In this document: positions 11,070-22,002 of the stretch, one piece after another
Position numbering within the stretch: the first letter of the stretch is position 1
How the letters are laid out: every line of letters starts with the position of its first letter
Assembly: GCA_000733355.1 (NCBI GenBank)
Contig: JNVV01000009.1
Coordinates: 597,521 to 661,520, forward strand
Direction: 5' to 3'
From: Falciphora oryzae
Lineage: Eukaryota > Ascomycota > Sordariomycetes > Magnaporthales > Magnaporthaceae
DNA: 64,000 nt
The notes under the pieces: model-generated
Databases searched by the model: none
What the model was told of the DNA's origin: nothing
The model's input: only the letters and a program-made list of their open reading frames with translations
Position numbers and translations under genes: made by a program

Positions 11070-13052
11070 TTAGGCCGGTGTCGGCTGCTGTTGTGGCTGA
11101 GGAGCCTGCTCCGCAAACAGCTCCGTCATGATGCGCCTGGCCGGGATCCTTTGGTTCGGGTTCGGTGCCAGCATCTTGGCCACCAGGCCTTGGAGTTTGT
11201 CTAGGGGGTCCAGCTTGTCCCTGGCCTCCTTGACTTCGTTGAGCCAAGTCTGCATCTGGACCACAGCTGAGGGCGGTCCTTGCGATCCAACACCGGCCCT
11301 GCCGCCCATGACTGCTTGTGGGCCCCCACGCGTTGGGGCAGCCGGTTTGTGCAAATCTGCGATCAGCCAGAACAGCGGTCGCTGGTTTTCCCTTCTCCTC
11401 ATCCGCGACTCGGGCCAGGGCAGCTTTCGAAGGACGTAGAGCATTGTGACTCCCAGCGCCCACACGTCTCCGGCCGGGCCCCGCTGCTTGTTTCCAATGT
11501 ACTCGGGCGGAACGTAGTATGGAGTACCTCCGGCTGTGGGCGGGTTACGCGTATGCGCCGACAGACCGAAATCGCACAGCACGGCGCCTCGCTCCGGAGA
11601 GAACAGGATGTTGGAGGGCTTGATGTCGTTGTGTACCAGATTGCGCGAATGAATGTAGTTGAGCGCGCCCGAGATATCGCGTAGGATTCGCACAGCGTCG
11701 GCCTTGGTGCCCACAAAGTAGTCGTTGTTCGTTCCCCGCCATGTTCCCTGGATCGTGAGGTCATGCGCATCCACGTGTTCCATATACAACGAGAGATAAC
11801 GCGCGTCACCACCATACAGTTTAGGGATGTGGTCATGCTGCAGGTACTCATGTGACTGGAACTCGCGCTGCCACCCCTCCGCCTGTCGGATTATGTTCCT
11901 CTCATTCTCAAGTGGCTTGATGAGCCCATTGTAGGATGGGGCAGCGCGCGTCTTGAGGACTTTGACCGTTATGATGCTGTTTGGTGGAATGTTGAGGTGC
12001 TCGGCAGTGCCTTTAAACACACTGGAGAGAGTCGTCGATGCAATGAGGTCCCTTTTGGTAATGCGGTACTGGTCCAATTCGCACCCGCCGGGGATTTGCA
12101 CCGTGTCACCTTGTTGCATGTCGAGCAATGGCTGTCCATTGAATGGTACAAGTTCCTGGTTCTTGCTGTTACTGGCGGTTGGGAGCGTGAAAACTAGCCT
12201 GTCGGCATTGGACGGCAGGAACTCGATAACACCGTCCTGTTTTCTCGAAGAAGGCGAGCCGTCCGTTCCGCGGATCCGCCTGGCATCGGGGCCGGTGGGG
12301 TCATCCTCGTCTGCGACGAAGGAGCGCTTTCCTGATGAGTTGACCATTTCGCTAAGCGACGAGCCGGTGTCGGACGATGAAGTGGTCGCGATCCGCATCA
12401 GCGCGGGCCGCTTCTCCACTATCCTGAAGTCCAGGACGTCGATATCATCGACTTTGATCCTCCATGTTCCAGGAGGCAGCTTTTTAATGGTGTGTGGAAG
12501 GACATTGTGTTCGGTGCCGGGGCTCATGGGCGGAAGTTGAGAAACCCTGGTGAGCGATATGGGCAGGTCTGACTTGTTGACAAAGATCTGGTGGTCGCTG
12601 TCGGTGTCGTAGTACATCTCGCACCACAGTGTTGGTCCGTGCGCATCGCTCCCCGAGGAATCGCCAGTGCGACTTCCACCGCCGGGAACTCGGACGGAGA
12701 ATTTGATGTCTTTGGACGTTTGGGTGACGGCTAGAACCGTGTGCTGAGGCCTGCTGGGCGACTCGGGCGAGGCGACTTCGGCGTGCAGGGCCAACCATTC
12801 ACAGTTGTCGTGGTTCGCGGGGCTCACGGACCGACTCCTAAGCGGCCGCACAAGGATGCGAATGCCCTTGTCTGGTGGAACGACCAGCTCGTCCAGGTGC
12901 ACGGGCGCAGCATCGTCGGCCTTGAAGGATTCTCTTTGCATGCGTATGCTCTGCATGCGCGCGTCCATCTCTGACTCCGGGAACGGCTCTGTCTTCTCGG
13001 TGAAGGACTGCGTCGGATCCGATACCGCCGCCGGCTCGGCTCGGGCTGCCAT
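11070..13052 (-). CDS. Ser/Thr protein kinase with long N-terminal extension, non-RD type
   Basis: A single exon of 660 residues. The kinase domain occupies about residues 325-620. It shows VKVLK (candidate ATP-anchoring Lys near 364), the catalytic loop LVHNDIKPSN (474-481), CDFGLSAH (DFG at 494-496) and VPPEYIG in place of APE (near 515). The loop reads HND rather than HRD, so this is a non-RD kinase and may not need activation-loop phosphorylation. Residues 1-320 contain a beta-rich segment and a Ser-rich linker; I recognise no domain there. The tail is Gln/Pro-rich. This resembles fungal orphan Ser/Thr kinases; the substrate is unknown. Asp in the loop, Lys in VKVLK and DFG are intact, so activity is plausible. 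Confidence 0.82.
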   Translation of the reverse strand: MAARAEPAAVSDPTQSFTEKTEPFPESEMDARMQSIRMQRESFKADDAAPVHLDELVVPPDKGIRILVRPLRSRSVSPANHDNCEWLALHAEVASPESPSRPQHTVLAVTQTSKDIKFSVRVPGGGSRTGDSSGSDAHGPTLWCEMYYDTDSDHQIFVNKSDLPISLTRVSQLPPMSPGTEHNVLPHTIKKLPPGTWRIKVDDIDVLDFRIVEKRPALMRIATTSSSDTGSSLSEMVNSSGKRSFVADEDDPTGPDARRIRGTDGSPSSRKQDGVIEFLPSNADRLVFTLPTASNSKNQELVPFNGQPLLDMQQGDTVQIPGGCELDQYRITKRDLIASTTLSSVFKGTAEHLNIPPNSIITVKVLKTRAAPSYNGLIKPLENERNIIRQAEGWQREFQSHEYLQHDHIPKLYGGDARYLSLYMEHVDAHDLTIQGTWRGTNNDYFVGTKADAVRILRDISGALNYIHSRNLVHNDIKPSNILFSPERGAVLCDFGLSAHTRNPPTAGGTPYYVPPEYIGNKQRGPAGDVWALGVTMLYVLRKLPWPESRMRRRENQRPLFWLIADLHKPAAPTRGGPQAVMGGRAGVGSQGPPSAVVQMQTWLNEVKEARDKLDPLDKLQGLVAKMLAPNPNQRIPARRIMTELFAEQAPQPQQQPTPA

Positions 13053-15490
13053 CGCTCGCGGAACTTGGTCTGGGTTGGCGGCGGGTAGCCACTGACCCGA
13101 GATGGCGGAAGCCGGCGCGAACTAAGGCCACCGGGCAGGCCGCCAGACCCCCGACGCAAGTCCACTCGGCGAGCCGCTGGAAGGCAATGCGCGCGCTGAA
13201 GTGTCCAAGCAACGGTGGCCAGCGAGGACGACCCGGGCGCAAAGGCAGCTGAGTGCGCGGGGTGCGGCAAACCTCTCAAGCGCCGATGACAAGCGAGTGA
13301 ATAGGCAACGACTGTTGGAGCTGACTGTTTTTGACCAAGAGGGGATATGAATTTCACAGTCAAGTAATGTGGTAAGGGGTGGTATGTGGTTGGCGATGAC
13401 GCGATGATGGGATGACAGGCAGACGCTCGCCGCTGGCTAATGGCGGCAAGGGGGCCGTGGGCTGAACGAGGGTGGGGAGCGAAAGAGCTTCGCTCCGATG
13501 CGAGGTTCCCCTGGCCGCGATGCACAGGCAAGGAAATATGCGTAGGGCGGACGGGCGGGCGGGGTGGGCGGGATATATTTGTGCACTGGCGGCTTGCGAC
13601 AGCCAGCACAGCAAACGAAATGAAATCCAAATGGAGAGATCGTTTCGACCGGCCAAAGCCACGACAGAAAACGAGCGAGTGGGGAGAGGACGAAAATATG
13701 GGCACGCAGGCGCGCCTTGCAGTTCCTCCACTAGCCTCGAAATCTCGATTCCGGACAGGTGGCCGCCGGTATCTCGCGCGCAATGGAACAGGGAATCGAA
13801 AAGAAGGAGTCAGATGGGAAGAGAAGCAGGACGGGATTGAGTGAACGCCGGGCCCTGCTGACGGGGGTTTCTCGCTGAAGAACCCTAGAGTCGCGGGGGC
13901 TCAGCCTCAGCAGTGGGCAGATGGGCCACAGCACACACACAGAGTCATCGCCTGCCGGCAACAGCGAGCTGCACGGGTGCCTGGGGACTGAGGTCCTGCT
14001 CGAGGGAGCCAATGAGGCTGCGCAATGCAGGGGAGGCCACCCCGGCACGCGGCGCGGGGAGTCTCGCGGATAGGAGAAGAGAGACAGACTGCGGAAGCGG
14101 GAACGCCCAGCAGGGCAGTCTGGTCTTGGGAAGACGAGGAGCGGACGTCATGACAATGATGGCAGCCCGGGAAATGGTGAGCATACCGAGCATACCGAGT
14201 TGGACTCGGCCGCAGAGGGTGCCATGTCATGGGGAGTTCTCGGTCAGAGTCTCAGAGTGCCGCGGACCTGGTGGTCGTCTGCCACCAGACTGCGCCCAGT
14301 GGGCATTGCAAAAGCGCCAGGTGCCTAGAGGGAGGAAAGAGTGAGGGGAAAGAGACGCTTTGTCAGCGAGGGTTACCCTCCAGCTGGCGACGGGTGGCAG
14401 CCAGCTGTGGATGGGAAGCCAAGAAATGAAGATCACGGGATACCGTACCCGGAACGGAGCGAGACGGATTGTTCTCCGTTGGCAAAACGTGCCGTTTGAA
14501 GCTCCGTCGCAAAAACCGAAGGCTCGTTGAATTGACGGAGATATTTGCATCGGAGCGTCGGGTTACTGTGCTCGGCGGTGATGAAAAGGGTGCAATGGGT
14601 GATGGGTGGTCAGCTGGGGAATAATGCCCAGGCGAACAGACGATCTGTGCTGTCCGTAATTGGCTGAAAAAATGGGTGGCTGACTCCGTGTGCGTGGCGT
14701 TGGTGCTGCGGCACGAAGAGGAAGCAGGAGCACCCGCCGGACTCAGCCGATCCACACTGAAACCCGAGCGAGGGCTGGAAGCGGCCATCGATGCATTCCG
14801 TCCTTTCGCGACACTGAAGCCATTGAAGCACTGGGCTTTGAGAGCTTGCGAACGAAGTCGAAAAGCTGCCGCTGTTTGCACTTGCCGGTCGATGGGATGT
14901 TATCGCTGGGTAAAAATGCCTCCGCCCGGTTCTGCTTGGTTTTGGTTGCAGCCTTTTCGAACGTCACGTCCCACCACCTTCGGCTCCCACCTGGTCAGAC
15001 CTCTGGCCTGCGTGGGCAAGGGTCAAGTGGAAATGAGCATGATGCTGGTTAAATCGGCTGGCCGAGAGTCTCGGACACGGATGGAATTGTGGGAATGAAG
15101 GGTGCATTCGCCGCCGATTGGCCGTTGGTCGTCGCTTGGGGCAAAATCTCTGCATGCGGCTCAATTCGATTGGCTGGCTCGTGGTGGTGGGTGGGACCAC
15201 AACCACCCCTGCTCCTGCACCATGCATCCGTGCATGGCGCTAGTTGGGGACTTGCATTAGCCGTAGGGCTCGGGCGGTCAATCTCATTGGACCACCGTGC
15301 CTGGGCAGAGATCAGGCTTTGTGACGCTGATTTTCGGTATCTAGCACAACGCCCACCTTTCGACCGGATGCTCAGGGGGGTCTTGTTGTCGCCGTCGCCG
15401 TCCTCTCTCCCCACAACATCACCACAACAACTCCAACAGGCAAAACAGACCATACCCATCCCCCAGACCACAGCACTGCTCGCCGCCAAA
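13053..15490. other. 2.4 kb intergenic, divergent promoters
   Basis: This lies between the kinase (leftward) and the 15711 gene (rightward). Several frames of 100-170 codons exist on both strands but none shows a motif, signal peptide or matching splice sites. From about 15400 the sequence becomes rich in C/A and CT (ccccacaacatcaccacaac), as in a fungal 5' leader. Confidence 0.5.
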
Positions 15491-15756
15491 ATGATCGCCC
15501 TCATATGAATGTTGTTGTCTCGATGCCTCTCTTAGCCTTACAGGACCCAGCCCAACCGACTCGCGACTGCCCACCGGCTCACGCTACACGGACCAACCCG
15601 ACCCTATCTGCCTTTCTCGATCTTCTCGACCAACCCGCCCCGACCCGACCGACGCCCTTCGCGTTTGACCCTAGCCTTGAACACAATCAGCAAGCATCCT
15701 CGCTCAGGATATGGACGATCCCGGCACAGCATGGCCATTCTGGAAGTTTGGGCTGA
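15491..15756 (+). promoter_or_regulatory. two upstream ORFs in the leader of the 15711 gene
   Basis: uORF1 (15491-15508) encodes MIALI and has a strong start context (gccaaaATGATC). Its stop overlaps the start of uORF2 in an ATGA arrangement (15505-15508). uORF2 runs 83 codons to 15756, past the main ATG at 15711 in another frame. If the transcript starts upstream of 15490, ribosomes would have to leak past both or reinitiate, so main-ORF output could be translationally controlled. The sequence shows the ORFs; the regulatory role is inference. Confidence 0.45.
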
Positions 15757-16991
15757 AGAAGGATGACCTCGTCACGACGCTTCAGGACCAATACAACACT
15801 ATTCCCTCCTCGATCCAAGACCCCGAAGCCTTCCACCACGATGTCTTCGAGCTCTCCCACGCGGCGACCTCCGCCGCCGAGTTTCACAGCCTGATGTCGG
15901 AACGCAAGCAGCAACGCCTTCGAGAGCTTAACGATACCCTTCAGTCGGCCTCGTGCGAGATCATCGCCAACCCTTCGCTCATCGGCACAGACCAGTGGCA
16001 GCACGCCATCCAGCTGTTTCGCACACGAAGCCTCGACTCGCTCGTTCGCTATTTTGCGGCCTACCTTCCCGACAATCACCCTTGGTACACTTCGAACGAG
16101 TCTTCGTCTTCCTCCTCGATCGACTCTGACGGCGCCGATATCGACTCCCTCAACCCCTCAGAGCACATCGACGACTACGAAAAGCTCGGCTCGATGCCTG
16201 ATGAGTCCTATCTCCAAGCCTATCCACTTTCGCCGCGGTCCATGACCACATACTCGACTGTCCCGTCGCAGCACGACTTCGACCAGGCCGAATTCTCCCT
16301 CGGGCCCTCCCGCACGATGTCATTCTCGTCGGCGTCGGAGGTCGACGATGTGTTCGCCATTCAAGAATCGTGCCCTTCTCTCCTCCCAGACGACGCCTCA
16401 ACCCAAAGCACTTCCGACGAGGAGGGCTCTGATTCTGGCGAGTCGGACACGTCCGGCAATCGCCAGAAGCAGGGTGTCAAGACCGAGGAGATCAGGATCG
16501 TCGACTGGGCCAAGAACAAAGACGCGATGACCGAGCTGCCAACTTCACCCATGCCAGCAGACGAGACGCCCGGATCAGAAACGCCGACGCCAAAGACTGA
16601 AGCTATTCGCACGCGCGCCAGCTGTGGCGCCGGCTCATTCTTCCCAGAGCTGCGGCCGTCGCGATCTTTGTCCGCGACGCCACGTCTTCGTCATCGCGAC
16701 ACGGCCATCGCCTGCCATCTATCTCTGCACGCGGCAGAATTGGACTCGGACCACTTCTCATCGACAGTTTTGGCTGACCGTCATCGCAGCAAGCATCTTC
16801 TCAAACACACCTTCCCGCCGTCCCGTCTTCGTCGTCGAGATCTCAGTCCATCTGAAAACTGTAGGAGTCGTCCCCGTGGATCGGCTTGTAGCAACAGCAG
16901 CAGCAACCTTGGTGGTTGTAGCAAGGTGCAGAAGTCCTCGTCAGAACCGTTGCGTTCTAAGCCGAGGGGCAGGAGGCGGGAGGGTTGCTAG
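15711..16991 (+). CDS. conserved acidic fungal protein of unknown function
   Basis: The frame encodes 426 residues. The first ~140 look folded and conserved in style: PFWKFGLKKDDLVTTLQDQY, SIQDPEAFHHDVFELSHAA, an EFHSLMSERKQQRL helix, and LIGTDQWQHAIQLFRTRSL ending in YFAAYLPDNHPWY. Residues ~145-300 are Ser/Asp/Glu-rich and probably disordered, and the tail is Arg/Lys-rich (SKPRGRRREGC). I recall similar hypothetical proteins from Sordariomycetes but no function. The last ~100 residues are less convincing and could hide an intron. Translation may be controlled by the uORFs upstream. Confidence 0.68.
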   Translation: MDDPGTAWPFWKFGLKKDDLVTTLQDQYNTIPSSIQDPEAFHHDVFELSHAATSAAEFHSLMSERKQQRLRELNDTLQSASCEIIANPSLIGTDQWQHAIQLFRTRSLDSLVRYFAAYLPDNHPWYTSNESSSSSSIDSDGADIDSLNPSEHIDDYEKLGSMPDESYLQAYPLSPRSMTTYSTVPSQHDFDQAEFSLGPSRTMSFSSASEVDDVFAIQESCPSLLPDDASTQSTSDEEGSDSGESDTSGNRQKQGVKTEEIRIVDWAKNKDAMTELPTSPMPADETPGSETPTPKTEAIRTRASCGAGSFFPELRPSRSLSATPRLRHRDTAIACHLSLHAAELDSDHFSSTVLADRHRSKHLLKHTFPPSRLRRRDLSPSENCRSRPRGSACSNSSSNLGGCSKVQKSSSEPLRSKPRGRRREGC

Positions 16992-18294
16992 CCGGAGGAG
17001 AGCGACAACAACGATCACGTCGATGCCATGTTACCATCGTCGCCGTCGTCGTCGTTGTCGTTGCCCCCGCGATCGGAACGATGGAGGAGGATACTGTGGA
17101 GGATTTTTCGCAGACCACGGCTCGAGACGCCTGGCCTGCTGGGCGCAAACTGTACGGAACCAGCTGCCCGCTGTAAATATGTCTCAATACCCTGTCTATA
17201 TTGCTTTCAATCAGCGTTCAGTTTTTTCTCTCGGAATTTTGCTTCTTTCCTCATCTCGAACTCGTCGATGCTAATGCTCACATCGCAAGGCCGATGCTCT
17301 CCTCCGTTCAGGTTGCCGTCGGATCGCTGAACTCTTCCGTTCATTGCTGGTCGCTGCGTCCTCCATTCACGGCCTGCCGTTGGCTCGTGACGAGACGCTC
17401 AGCTTACGTTGGTCGCATCAAATCATTCCGTCGCCTTTTCTTCCGTTCTCGTAACGCCACTTGAACTCTTCCTACCCGTTTTCGTCCTACCGTTTGATTC
17501 TCTTCCGTTGGCACCCCACCGCCATTCGCAAGCGCGATCGCTCAACTCGGCCTTGACCGGCTTCACCTCTCGACCCCTCTCCGTCCACCTGCTTCGCACG
17601 CACCTTTCTTCGAGATCGTTACAAGTCCCTCGCCTCCAAGCATCTTAGCGCAGGAACGATGGCTTGCCCGCGTGTGGTCCGAACATACTCACGTCCAACA
17701 CCAGATTTGCTATATTGCCCATTTTGACGATGCTAACGACTCCAGAAATGTCTACACCCACTCATGATAATCCAGAATACCATTTCAACAGAACAAGGCT
17801 CAAGGTAATGTCTAATCTCTCTCATTCTGCTAACACTCTTGAGGCAGTTCAGCCCGCGGTTGCTCTGATGGATGCAGATACCCCGTGATCACTTGGTCGG
17901 ATGGGCGCGTACCCTACCCTCGACAGAGCGGGGTCCCAGCCCCGTCTAGGCTGCAAAGGTAGGTGATGTCTCCCAGTCTGCGCACCAGGCCTGAACGCGA
18001 GACCACCTTGCTGCCATTTTCAGTCACGTAACTCAGTCACGCGTAATATGACATACTGTTTCGCATCTGTGTAGCAACAGTAGCCTAGTTCTACTATCAA
18101 TTCAATCGAAATGAATGCCACTCATCTTCCACCCGCCTGGTCTATGTGCTGTTGGTCATTCCTGTGATTTCATGCTTGCCAGCACAGTCCCTGTTTCCCA
18201 AGCCAGGCAAAGTTCACACCCTGTTGGTTCCCTCCCGAAAGCGGAGGCCCATCTATACCAGCCTCCAACCGTCCCAGGCCTCCAGCATAACACA
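16992..18294. other. intergenic, possible untranslated or small-gene exons
   Basis: This lies between the 15711 gene and the convergent permease. A frame without ATG runs from about 17495 to 17767 and ends in plausible protein sequence (QERWLARVWSEHTHVQHQIC). A different frame near 17730-17805 ends at a GTAATG donor with a CTAAC branch and CAG 43 bases later. These hint at a transcribed small gene or a spliced 3' leader, but I cannot assemble a convincing CDS. A (CGT)n-like stretch lies near 17040-17060. Confidence 0.35.
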
Positions 18295-20521
18295 TCACTC
18301 AGCCGCCGCCCTCCTCGCCTCCACGACCCGCAGCGTCGCCCTCGGTCCACGGTACCATTTCCGCGCGCTAACCGCAAAATACAGCGACGCGCCCAACCAG
18401 ACCGCGCCGCCCACAACGGCCGTGTAGTTCATCTGGTCAGGCGCCGGGTCGGGCCCGGTTTGCGGGAACATGCAAAGCGCGACGACGAAGGCGCAGAACG
18501 CCGTCGCGACCGCCGCGATGGGCTTCGACAGGCGCCGGCCCGTGTAGAAGGCCCCCGGCTGGAACTTTTCGCCGCCGCCCCAGACGACGCGCGCCGCGAT
18601 GGGCACGCCAAAGGCCACGTACTGGCCCGCCACGCCGAGCGAGAAGAGGGCCGCGGCGGCGGCGGGCGCGATCAGGCAGAGCAGGCCCATCAGCAGGGCG
18701 GCGAGGATGACGCCCCATATTACGCGGAGGGGGATGTAGCCAAAGGTCTTGGACTGTTTGTGTGTGTGTGTGGTTGTGCCATCCATGTCAGGTCGTTGCC
18801 GTGTTTAGACGTTTTCCCTTAAGGACCGACAAGACTTACAATCTGCCTTAAAAATGTGGAAAAAGGAAGGGCCCCGTCGCGCGAAAAGGCCCAGGCCTGG
18901 CGGGAGGCGACAACCAACACCGCCAGTCCCATAAAGAACTGAGCCACCAGGAGGAAGGACATGAACGCCAGCGTGCCCTGCTTACCGAGGGCGTCGTAGT
19001 ATACCTGCGCCATCTGTGTTTGCTTCACTTAGTTCCCGAGGTCAATGGGTGACTAACTCACTGTCTGCCTGGTGTCTTGGGAGATCTACCTGGGCAGACA
19101 GGCAATGTGGCAAAGGAGATGGTGTACGCACCGGCTGGCCAAACGGTGTCTTGAGAACGGCGTCGACGTCAGTAATACAGACAGCAATCACGGTAACAAT
19201 GACGAAGCCCAACACCCCTTTGCAACTTGGTGTCAGTCCATTAGTGAGAAGTTGACTGGGGCAAACAGCTCAGTACTTACCGCTCAGCCCTATCGACAGC
19301 ATAATCGCGAGCGGAACTGCCCTCGAGGCGTTGGAAGCTTCCTCTGACACTTTCCCATTTGCTTCGTGAGCTTTCACCAGCGTCTTTGATCCCCAGGGGC
19401 TCCAGCCAACGTACTGTGAACCTGGCATTGCAAATGTGGTGTCAGTACACGCCCGTTCTCTCTTCCTGTCCTTCCCCCACTCCCGTTTTTGGTTCCCGCT
19501 TCCACAAAACCTACACAAGAGTCATAGCCAGCAACCGTCCAGATAGGCGACATGAAAGCGAGAATAAAGGACCAGCCAGTAGGCCAGCCCGTGAGGTTCT
19601 GGAGCTCGACGAAGACGACCTTGGCATCGTTTCCGCCGCCGCTGTTCCTGGTGCCCAGCGGCAGCGCCACGACGGTCGCCACTATCAGCGCCAGGTTGAG
19701 CACCACGACCGCGGTCTGCAGCCGGCCGATGACGCGCGACAGCGTTGATGCCAGGGCTGCGTGCGCCAGCACCGCGGCCATGAAGACGGCGTAGACGATG
19801 CCGTTGCTCGGCGTCCAGGCGCCGTCGGTCCCGATGACGATGCTTTTGTTCGGGAGGGCGGTCCCATGAGCGGTAGATCGGATCGGCTGTCAGCCCCTGA
19901 ACTGCAGGACGAACGACAGAGACTCATCAACAACTCACACGGAGCAAAACATCAGCGCAAACCCATAGTCGACACTGCACACGCCGCCGATCAGGCCCAG
20001 GGTGTTGCTGTAGCCAACGATGAAGGAGAGGTAGTCGCGCAGGGACTCGCTGGCGAAGTGGTGGGTCCAGTAGTAGAGCCCGCCGGCCGTCGGCATGGCG
20101 CTCCCCATGTCGGCCATGGCGAGGCCGACGAAGAAGATGCAGCAGCTGGCCAGCAGCCATGACCACACCATGCCGGCCGGGCCCGCGGGTAGCGAGAAGG
20201 CAAGTGTGCTCGCGATGGACGGCATGATCCCCATGGCTGAAAACGCGATGCCGAAAACCTCGAGCGTCGAGAAGTTGCGCTTCAGTTCTTGCTTGTAGCC
20301 CATCGTCGCTGGTGACGGACAGCGGGATACGTTGTGATGGGAATGTTCGTTAGCGCCATGTCAATTCAAATGATGAATAAAGAGCACCATAAACATCTTC
20401 ACTTACCCAGCAGCTCGGCATCGGCACCACTTGATAGCACCACGCCGTTGTCCGTGGTGGGCGGCGGCGACTGTGGCTGCCCGCCAGCCGGGGCTCCGAC
20501 GTCGGGACTCTTCTCAGTCAT
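18295..20521 (-). CDS. APC-family amino-acid/GABA/choline-type permease
   Basis: Seven exons close in phase, in coding order 20521..20407, 20308..19939, 19842..19515, 19413..19281, 19217..19132, 19013..18840 and 18753..18295, giving 554 residues. The N-terminus is hydrophilic, then MGYKQELKRNFSTLEVFGIAF starts helix 1. Further signatures are GLYYWTHHFAS, GYDSC and VSEEASNASRAVP, the conserved motif after helix 6 in fungal GABA/choline/amino-acid permeases (UGA4, HNM1 relatives). About 12 membrane segments are expected. The exon 3/4 junction is least certain: CAG|TAC near 19414 follows a perfect TACTGAC branch site, but it adds a stretch (YVGWSPWGSK onward) absent from my picture of the family. 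A (GT)n run lies in the last intron. The transported solute cannot be told. Confidence 0.85.
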
Positions 20522-22002
20522 TTTTGTTGCTTTTTTTTTTCCTAGCGACGACTTGATTTTCTAGCTGGAATAATCGCGAGTTTGGTTGAAAGGGCTGGAG
20601 TATCATAGCAGGCTAGCAGGCCAGAACTGAGCACCTATTGATACCATATTCCCGTGTGATGATCGGAACACAGGCGTCAATCCTTCATGCTGTGTTTTTC
20701 CGATACATCTTTCCATTTTGTCAGAAAAGTGAGGTGTAATCCGGTTGTTACTTCGGAGGAGTGTACGTGCCTCCGTGTCCCCGTCCATTGCAATATATGG
20801 TCCGTTTCACGTCATAGACCCCCTGCAACCACGGCCTGAGAGTGATCGGCACACGGTCAGCGGGTTAAGCTTGGATTTGTATGTTGTAGCTTATTTTGGC
20901 GGGCAGGCAAGGGGCTCCTGGCCGAGGGTTTGGCTGCGCACGCGGCCCGGGACTCGACCTCGTTGGGACAGAAAGGGTGGTGCGAGCTGATATCGGGCCT
21001 TGCTGCTTGATTGCATGGGCTGCCTCAAGAGTCTGGGAGGATTGAGCCGTATGTGGCGCAGATTGGCTGGCAATTTATAATGGCTTACGCTGCAGGAACC
21101 TACTCTGGACATTCTGGGTGGCCAGCGGGGTTTTCCGTCTCTTCTCTCACCAAAGCTTGTCGCTATATTGCCCGAGAATAGTCTTCTTCAAGAAGTTGCG
21201 TGTCTGCCAAGGGATCATCTTGCAAGCCGAGCGGGTAAACTTAAAGCCTAGATCGTCGAACGAAGCTATTAGCTTTTTTCAAGGGCCCTTTGATCGAATA
21301 GTATGGCCTCCCATGGATTCCATTTGAACTTCTCGAACATCAAATACAGGAAGCGGAAGCTCCATATCGCACATGAGGTCTGGTGCCATGCACCCAGCTA
21401 TCACCGTATCTTAGCCCACCCCTACAAAGGCCGGTCAGAACTTTCCTTTCCCTAAGTTGGGATTTCCGTTGGACTCACACCTACTCGTCTGGGTAACCTG
21501 CGGACTGTTGTCTGTTGTTGTATTCGCGTCTGAATTCGTACCTAGATTCACGCTACTGGGCTTGGATTCGCGCTATCAGGCTTTGGGTTTGCACTTGAAC
21601 TCGCTGAGATTGGATTCACAGCTGGATCGATTTCCCGTCGCATTTGGGTTCACATTTAAATTCGCACTTGCACTGCTTTCTATTGGAGCGTAGCCCGTCA
21701 ACCCCGCACGTCTTCCCATCACCGCTCTACGGATCCTTCCCCGGGGACCGAAGGTTTCACCTCCTGGATCCGGGGTGGCATGTATACCTAGTCGAGATGG
21801 ACTGGTACTTTGTACCGCATCGAAAGTGCAGTTCTGTGCGACAGCTTGGGGAAGCGAATCAGGAGCCAAAAGCTATCCCGCCTTTCCTTTAGCTTTGCCT
21901 TCAATCCATCTTTACTTCTCCATCCCCGACACGACTCGGGCGAAAACAGACAGTCAGCCCAGGCTGCAAGCCATCGCCAGAACCACTTACAAGACAAACA
22001 TC
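20522..22002. other. 1.5 kb intergenic, divergent promoters
   Basis: This lies between the permease and the dehydrogenase. No ORF with recognisable content. It contains the degenerate repeat annotated at 21525-21680. Confidence 0.5.
21525..21680 (+). repeat. degenerate repeats of a GATTCGCGCT-like unit
   Basis: At least eight related 10-12 base words recur with irregular spacing: attcgcgtct, attcgtacct, gattcacgct, gattcgcgct, gtttgcactt, gattcacagc, gttcacattt, attcgcactt. They lie 320-480 bases upstream of the dehydrogenase ATG. They could be a decayed tandem repeat or a cluster of binding sites. Confidence 0.5.
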
